From contig NW_026971870.1 in the NCBI RefSeq assembly GCF_026151205.1, forward strand, positions 1-25,969: 25,969 nt of DNA. Reading direction: 5' to 3'. The position numbers were made by a program, and so were the translations under genes. This DNA is from Bolinopsis microptera (taxonomy: Eukaryota > Ctenophora > Tentaculata > Lobata > Bolinopsidae). Below the pieces are notes generated by a model. The model saw only the letters and a list, made by a program, of their open reading frames with translations. It had not been told where the DNA came from and did not search any database. Below, one piece after another: positions 19,868 through 25,969 of this stretch (the stretch's first letter is position 1; the number at the start of each line of letters is the position of its first letter).

Positions 19868-20083
19868 AAAACAATAAAAGAATTTGGGTTCATTGATACG
19901 GAACCACTACGGCTCACTCCGGGCGTTATTACTAACATTATGGTCCTGTTTAACTTCTTGTTATTCAGCCTAAATATGGCTGGACATTTTCATAAGTTTC
20001 CAAAAATCCGGCCTCTCAGCAAAGTGGATAATCATCCATTAAAAACTTGCGTAAAAAATCGGTTTTTAAAGGGGGTCAATTAG
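19868..20083 (+). CDS. Candidate coding fragment, 71 codons, unrecognised
   Basis: Open between TAA at 19865 and TAG at 20081. It includes TEPLRLTPGVITNIMVLFNF and then SLNMAGHFHKFPKIRPLSKV. The same frame stays open for a further 22 codons after the TAG. It has an internal ATG at about 19940. It lies just upstream of the frame ladder starting at 20174 on the same strand. This is compatible with chance. Confidence 0.2.
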   Translation, partial: KTIKEFGFIDTEPLRLTPGVITNIMVLFNFLLFSLNMAGHFHKFPKIRPLSKVDNHPLKTCVKNRFLKGVN

Positions 20084-20173
20084 CGTCCACTAAGACCACC
20101 AAAAATTGGAATTAAATTTAATTATAATGTTGTCCAAACTTTTTACCAATAATATTTAGTATATAATAAATTC

Positions 20174-20611
20174 ATGTTTTATTCCTTGGTCATTTTATTC
20201 TTTGTTACGTTGTTTAAAAATTTAAAAATCGATCAAAACTGGGTCAATAACGGGTCCCAATCGGATGGGTTGAAACACATCATCCAAAATGATTTATCAG
20301 TTTTCATGTTTGTTTCTTTTCCTTTCAAGAGAAAAGGAACCATCGTAGGTCTTAATTCCCACGCAAACAAACACGGGTGGCTGTCTTCGTAGCCCTTCTG
20401 AGATTCGGGAGTCTTCACGGTAATCTGCAGATCACGTTCACCCCAAATGGGAGAATGGAGTTTAATGGGCAGGAATTGGATTGATAAGGTAGGGGAGTTT
20501 TATCAGCGGTTAGTTAACCCACGGAAACGTAATGTCGTGAAGGGGACAGCAAACAAAATCATTGCTTATCTTTCCCGATTCCCTAGTACGTTCAAAAGAA
20601 GGAAATAAAAA
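20174..20611 (+). pseudogene. Ladder of three overlapping forward frames: possible broken coding region
   Basis: Three plus frames hand over in order. The first, 20174-20392, has NLKIDQNWVNNGSQSDGLKH and ends at TAG. The second, about 20355-20490, has GSLHGNLQITFTPNGRMEFN and ends in TGA TAA. The third, from an ATG near 20467 to TAA near 20611, has WIDKVGEFYQRLVNPRKRNV and ends in a basic tail. Overlaps of 20-40 bases in the same direction suggest a single coding region with two small insertions or deletions. The reverse frame 20233-20418 overlaps and reads less naturally. I recognise no family. Confidence 0.32.
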
Positions 20612-20650
20612 CTATTACAAAAAAAAAACTGCTGGTTCAGGTTTTTTCAG

Positions 20651-20815
20651 ATGGCTGCATCTACTTCTTTCTTCGTCAAGCTCCCCTGTTTCTTTACTTT
20701 CTTAAGGGAGCCCGTTTTCATATATTTACGTATCACTTATTGGGACAATTTTTTTTTTCCGGCCCCCCCCCACCAACATAGCCTATTTATTGTCAAAATT
20801 TTTACACAAGCTTAA
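20651..20815 (+). CDS. Small ORF, 54 codons, directly after an acceptor-like site
   Basis: GGTTTTTTCAG is followed immediately by ATG at 20651, beginning MAASTSFFVKLPCFFTFLRE and ending at TAA 20813-20815. The second half is T- and C-run driven (nine T, then nine C at 20763-20771), so only the first 30 codons deserve weight. It is about 40 bases downstream of the frame ladder. It could be a small exon or chance. Confidence 0.2.
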   Translation: MAASTSFFVKLPCFFTFLREPVFIYLRITYWDNFFFPAPPHQHSLFIVKIFTQA

Positions 20816-22068
20816 TCATTGGAAATACCTCCCTCTCGGCGGCGACGGATTTTTTTTACGGAATTGTACTGGGGTTTTCGTTTGAAAAGCTGCTCGTTTG
20901 TTGCGGGGGTTTGGTTTTTTACCCCAAAAAAACGAGGTAAAGTTGTTTGAGGGAGATTTGCAGGGTTGCAAGCACCGGCCTGCCCAAATGGGGGGGGCGG
21001 GGGGCTTTTTTTCGTGTCCTTCTTCACAGAGCTGTTAGATTGGTATAGCCTTTTCTGAATTTGCAAGCCAGTTGTTTTAGTTTTTCTTCGTTTTTACTTT
21101 TCTAGGAATGAAAAATAACATTTTTGGGCCATTGGTGGATTGGGGGCAAAATATTCCAGCAATTTTGACCCACTCGTCTTATCAGTAATTCTACCCAAAG
21201 TTTACATGATATTTTCTCGTATTTACTTCGTTTTCAGGGGGAATTTGTTTTCTTGAGTGTACTTGAAAATTGGATCACCGTGGGACCATTGGGTCTCAGG
21301 CGGGTGGGGTTGTTAAGAGGTTGTTTACCATAGATTCGGATAATTGACGAAAATAGGTAAACCTGGAATCTAATATAGCAACAACAAACCCAGCATGGCT
21401 AGTTTTTTAACCTAGCATGTAGGAAACGGAGGGCCGATTCCTTTTTCTTTTTTGCGGGGGCAAACCGGGGGCCCACGGGTCCTTGTCGGTTACAGATTTT
21501 TTCCACGCACCATTATGTATTATAAGGTCAGGACGCCAAACACTCCAGCATAATGCCAGTTTGTTTTTCTCGCAGCTCTTGTATGAGTGATGCGGGCCCC
21601 TTAAGTTGGCCCTGGAATCTCAGGTAGGGGCTTATAGTAGTTCCAGCCCCTCCCGTGGGTTTGGCGTGGATCATTAAGGAACCTACGTAGTTGTTCTTTC
21701 TTGTTGGTTTAGAAAAACAAAAAAACATTGATATACTGGGATAATTTAAATTGTTTTTTTGAGGTGGTTCAAACTTTTTCGAGTGGGTCGTTATTGGGGG
21801 ACCCAGTTGAATCGATTTTTTTAAAATTTAAAATTTAACGTAACAGGGAGTAAGGGGGGGGGACAATGATATATCAGGTTTTTATTTACTAATATTTGAA
21901 AGTTTGACAACATTATATTTTTTATTAAAAATCAAACTTTTTGGTGGGTCTTAAGTGGGTGCCTAAATGAACCCATTTTTATCCAGATTTTTCGCTGTTT
22001 ATGATGATTATTCACTTGGCTGGAGGGAAGGCAGATATTTTTTGAACTTATTGGAGTCTTGCTTTTAG
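20816..22068. other. Mixed DNA, only weak coding-like pieces
   Basis: Forward frames 20818-20950 (ending KKRGKVV) and about 21174-21335 (including PTRLISNSTQSLHDIFSYLL and a TTTTCAG site at 21237) are open, as are reverse frames 20812-21066 and 21528-21728. Opposite strands compete and none has a motif, so none is called as a gene. G runs are frequent (20990-21004, 21855-21862). Confidence 0.35.
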
Positions 22069-22121
22069 GCTGAATTCAAAGATAAGTTACATGGGAAATA
22101 TTGTAGGTAATCTTAAGCGAG
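22069..22121 (+). CDS. Candidate 53-base exon, unrecognised
   Basis: Bounded by GGAGTCTTGCTTTTAG and a strong GCGAG|GTGAGG donor at 22122. One of the three frames is open and reads LNSKISYMGNIVGNLKR. Both borders are good, but a single short interval cannot be told from chance. Confidence 0.25.
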
Positions 22122-22122
22122 G

Positions 22123-24313
22123 TGAGGGCCGAGTGGGTTCGTTAATGGGACCCAATTCTTTTTATTTTTTAAAAAAAAAATGTTAGAGGGTCACCACCTG
22201 TATTGACCCATGTTTTAAAACTTTTGGCTACAGTTTTTCTTATTTTTATTCCTAAACGTTCTTGTTTTTTCAGAAGTTTTAAAAAGGCCGAAAAAACCGT
22301 GATGGTCGGTTTTTGCGACCCGGGGGACGTGGTGGGCGGTCGTATTGCGTAACCCGCAGTTAGTAAACAAGGCGTCTAGGAATCTGTTTGTGAACATTTG
22401 ATTATTAACGGGCGTTTCCTTTATGTTCAAGGGAAAAAATCGGGTTGCCCGCAAATTTTTGTGTCTCTATATACAAAATAAGGCCTTACATTATAATAGT
22501 TTTAATGTCCCATCAAGGGCAATGAAAGTAAAATGTGATATATTTTCAATTATGACGGGACTTTAATTCGCCTTTAATTATTTTAGGTTGGTTTTAGTTT
22601 ATTAAATTGGGGTTTCTCGGGATGGAAAGGGGTCATAATGTAGCCCAATAAATTTTGAGGGGCAATATTGTTGCGAAGGATTCGTTAGCGTTGTAGTTAT
22701 TATGGTTTGGTTCCTCTTTGCCCTTTCTAGGAAATAGGGTTTGGTTCGTAAAAAGTTCACCTATTCGTTTCCCAAGGGGTTAAGGGGACTGCTTTGTTGG
22801 TTTTTTGGGTTTTGGGGGACCTGTTTTAACTTGAAGTCTATTGTTAATTTACATAAGGTAATTAATTAGTAAACATAAACCGCTTACTTTTGTTGAAAAT
22901 GATGTAACGATTTATGTAAAGGTGGTACACTTTTAAAAAAGGTGCTTGCATTGATTTTAGGTTGCTTAGATAGGGTAGATAAGCCCCCCAGCACTAAAAG
23001 ATAAAGGTTAATCTTTTATAGGGGTGCCTCGTGGGACCGTATGTAACTTTGCTATTGGACGGGATACTTGACAAATGGAATTGCGTATAACCCAAAAACT
23101 TCGTAGTCCATTTTTCATTTTTCTGTGTGATTTAAAGTTGTTTTCACGATAGCTGGATTGTTCTTCTTTCCTTTGTTCTTCATATGTTTCCTGTCCAAAG
23201 TAGCTTGGTTTCGTGTTGTTCAAAGTGTGGTGTTTGTCACGGGGTTATTGGGATTAGAAAACTAGGGATAACAAACTGAGGAAAAACTCTATTCGCACCC
23301 TTGCATTGTCTTTTCTGGTGGACTTGATTTTTTTTAGGGCTTAAATCGGTTCTCAGTTCTCAAGGGTTACAGAATAAAAAACTAATGTTGCGTGTTTTAC
23401 CTTGTGGGGTTCAACCTTATTATTTAATCGGGCTATTATGGACTGAATAATTTACAGGGTTTGCAATAAAGTATTTAAGCCATTGTTAAATTTAAATCGT
23501 GGAAATTCTTCTGCATATGGAGGGAGCTATATATTTGAGATATGAGTTGGCGATTTCAAATTCAAAAACGGTTTTTTACGTTTTTCTTCTCTTGGCTTCC
23601 TCATTTTTGACTTTAATTTTTTCCCTAAAATTTTTTTTTGGCCATCCCATCTTTGTGGCCCATTGTTATCTTCCAATCTCGTGATCGTATTTTTCCTTTT
23701 TTACTCTATGCAGAATACGATTTCATAATACTTTATTATAAAATTTGTATTATTTAGTAATTGATATTGTACTTTATGTTTAAACTCGATAGAGAAGTTT
23801 GTCCATTAAATTTTTTTTTAAAAACAATGAATATTTCCTAATGTAATTGTAAATTAGTTTATTAAATGGATTAAAAAATTAAATTCTATGTTTTTGTATG
23901 TTTTACAAAACTTCATTTTCACATTTGGGACCATTTAATTGGAAAGGATTTAATCCACCCTTGGGGATTCTTAATGCTTTTTTTAGGTGTCCTAAAGATC
24001 TATGCTTGGGGAATGTTGTATATTTTTAGGGCTCCGTGTCTTATGTTTTTTAATAATTTAGGCTTTTTAGGTGGGTTGCCCTTATTCGGTTACATATTTT
24101 TTAAAAATCGCGAATAATCGTATATACTTTTTCCAAAGTTTTTTTTTCCAAATATCAGTGTTGTGTTTTCTGTGTTGCTTGGGGTGTTGCAAATAAATAT
24201 CGAGCTCTTCTTTCTTTTGTTAATTTGCAATAATGTTCAGTTTTGCTTTCTTTGTCAAACCGTGTAGTTTTACCTTTGCGTGTGTACTTGTACATTTACT
24301 TACAAAATTCACT
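22123..24313. other. AT-rich intron-like or intergenic DNA, no gene seen
   Basis: Reverse frames 22215-22454 and 23008-23223 and forward frame 23499-23684 are open for 60-79 codons without motifs. The T-rich plus strand continues up to the sharp composition change near 24314. Confidence 0.45.
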
Positions 24314-25136
24314 ATGGGGGATGACCCAACTTTGACCGATCCCAGGAGTTGATTAAGGAGTTCAACTATGATTTAAACAGAAGATGTGGAAGCTGTGTTG
24401 CACGCGGTCCGATAAATTAGAAAAAGACCTTGCATTGGACTACCGTGAAATTGACTTCGAAAGTCGGAAAAGATCAAGACTAAGGATAAAACAGACCCTG
24501 CTGGCTGGATTGTGGATGCAGTGGACCTTGTTCTTTGGCAGAAAGTCAATTACCCTTTTTGAAGAGATCACGAGTGCTTCAAGACAAGCACTACAAAAAA
24601 AAAAGGGTATCGATGCGGGGCCAGCTGCTGATGCAGAAGGACGAAAACTACAGTTTTTAAAGACGTCGTTGAGGAAATCCAAACAACTGGAGTCGGGATT
24701 CAAACATAGTGCAGCTGTTCAACAAAACATGCAAGTGGAAAGGTCGCAACAGAAAAATCCTAAAGAAGGTGATGAAGAGTGGGGGCTGCAGAGAGGACAG
24801 GACAAGAACCTGATGTGTTTGGGCTGAAAAAAGGGGAGGAAAAAACAGTTTCCCAGCGTAGTTACCGCATTTTTGGAGGAGATGGGGGAGAAACCTCACT
24901 TCGAAGCGACTAGATGGGTTGGGAAAGAGGCCGGGTAACGGCTACCCCCAGAAAGACACCGCCCCCAAGCTCAACACGGTTCAAAATTTTCTGAGAAAAC
25001 GGGGAGACTGAGGGAAACAAAAGATGTAGGATATGTCCAGACGATCAGCGAAGAACGAGCAACAAGGAAGCATTGGGTACTGACCTGAAAAGAAGAGGGG
25101 GAACAGACTCACCGCCCACTACACCCGGACGGGAAG
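24314..25136 (+). pseudogene. Frame-broken, purine-rich coding block ending at a donor; unidentified protein
   Basis: The plus strand changes abruptly from T-rich to A/G-rich balanced sequence for about 820 bases, then back after a strong donor, AAG|GTATGT at 25137. Coding-like reading moves between frames. It opens at 24314 (MGDDPTLTDP), continues from about 24344 with ELIKEFNYDLNRRCGSC, then gives a 147-codon frame at 24384-24827 (DKLEKDLALDYREIDFESRK, later lysine- and glutamine-rich). Around 24806-24930 another frame reads VTAFLEEMGEKPHFEATRWV. From 25021 the frame reads RCRICPDDQRRTSNKEALGT and leads to the donor. A possible acceptor is GATCCCAG, ending 24344. The protein is very hydrophilic with no membrane segment. 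I do not recognise it: a transposase or another intracellular charged protein are both possible. Confidence 0.5.
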
Positions 25137-25679
25137 GTATGTAGCCCTGATAAAAAGTACAGGTTACACTCCGGAAATGCAGTATTATGAAAGGGGTGAT
25201 TTATTTTAAGAATTTTTAGACGTTATTGTATTTAAGAACAACTATATATTTGAATATTTTATTATTTTATTGTTTTTACACTTTTTATATTCTAAAATTT
25301 TTTTACTAGGGGGAGGGGATTTTTTGAGACTTTGGGCGGCCTAAAATCCTGTTTTGAAAGTTGTCCTCTGTACTTGTTTCACTGACCCCCGCTTTATAGC
25401 ATTTTTTACATTTCGGCCCATTTTAATGTTTGTTCGACTTGCGTACATTTTTAAAATTTGCTTTTTTGTAAAAGTTCAAACAAAACAAATCATCGCGATA
25501 AAATCGTTTTCGGCGATAAAATTGGCAAAATAAAAAAGTAATATTTGGGCGCACTAGCATACTTTAATTTGCTCCCAGCTATGTTATCTTTTACAAATAT
25601 AAATTGAATTAATTTCCAAAAATCTTTTAAAATTTGAACTTTTAAAAAAAAACTTTTAAAAAAAGCAAACTTTCATACA
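25137..25679. other. AT-rich DNA downstream of the coding block
   Basis: After the donor at 25137 the sequence becomes AT-rich with no open frame of note, consistent with an intron. It contains GCGATAAAAT twice, 18 bases apart (25495 and 25513), just before the tandem repeat. Confidence 0.45.
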
Positions 25680-25969
25680 TTACGTTGGCTTTATCATTTT
25701 CTATAAATGCAATGCTTTCCTATGAATCAATTGCAATATTGGCATTGCCCTTTAAAAAAGCCCACATTTTTTCGACAATAGGGGCCATTTTTTCTCTGCG
25801 GAATTAGAATTACTTTAATAAATTACGGTGCTTTTTTTCTTTTTTATAGAATTGCTTAATACTTTTCAAAACAATTGCAATATTGGTTTTCCCTTTAACA
25901 ACCCATATTTTATCGACAAATGTTTTTAGGCCATTTTTCCTTTGCAGACATTTAAAAAAACGTATCAAG
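25680..25969. repeat. Tandem repeat, unit about 144 bases, two copies, continues past the window
   Basis: Copy one starts TTACGTTGGC at 25680 and copy two TTACGGTGC at 25823. Both then contain TATA(A/G)A, CAATTGCAATATTGG (25728 and 25872, 144 apart), CCCTTTAA, a CCCA(C/T)AT word, T-rich TCGACAA, GGCCATTTTT and CTCTGCGGA or CTTTGCAGA. Copies differ at perhaps a quarter to a third of positions. The array probably extends beyond the right edge. It could be a satellite or an interspersed element in tandem. Confidence 0.8.

Noticed and set aside
17120-21300. Apparent shared motif ITVGP in fragments at about 17155 and 21275, hinting at repeated domains
   Set aside because: The similarity covers only five residues, and the flanking DNA and peptides do not align.
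24384-24899. Reverse-strand frames 24440-24703 and 24657-24899
   Set aside because: They are antisense to the stronger forward block, which has a matching donor and better residue composition.

Overview
This looks like eukaryotic, probably animal, nuclear DNA from an unpolished long-read assembly. It is AT-rich. There are no long open reading frames in 26 kb, no rRNA, tRNA or CRISPR, and no bacterial-style gene packing. Homopolymer runs are everywhere (27 G, 102 C, many 9-19 G or C runs), and frames that look coding break and resume in another frame. That is the pattern expected from uncorrected insertion/deletion errors, or from decayed genes. The sequence cannot separate these two. No gene could be assigned to a named family, so all gene symbols are empty.

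The plus strand is visibly T- and G-rich for most of the window, and strong acceptor-like sites (pyrimidine tract plus CAG) are common on it. The best exon-like blocks also lie on this strand, are richer in purines, and end at plausible donors. I infer that any genes here run left to right, with AT-rich introns, some of them only about 90-190 bases long.

Layout. 1-300: poly-G and poly-C tracts facing each other as an imperfect fold-back. 1.7-1.9 kb: 33-base tandem repeat. 3.2-3.6 kb: candidate exon whose 5' boundary has a diverged second copy 86 bases upstream. 4.5 kb: small candidate exon with two donor sites. 5.1-5.3 kb: TTTACACT-rich simple repeat. 6.5-6.7 kb: three poly-C tracts. 6.88-7.40 kb: the best two-exon candidate. 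8.3-9.0 kb: a candidate exon followed by a 540-base minisatellite. 10.4-10.75 kb: three mini-exon candidates. 15.5-17.3 kb and 19.1-20.8 kb: scattered coding-like fragments. 24.3-25.14 kb: the most convincing coding block, purine-rich, broken in all three frames and ending at a good donor. 25.68 kb to the end: two copies of a roughly 144-base tandem repeat that runs out of the window.

I do not see a coherent new biological system. The most useful observations are the frame-broken coding blocks, the repeats, and a strong strand-specific pattern of G runs followed by AC, which may be a sequencing artefact.
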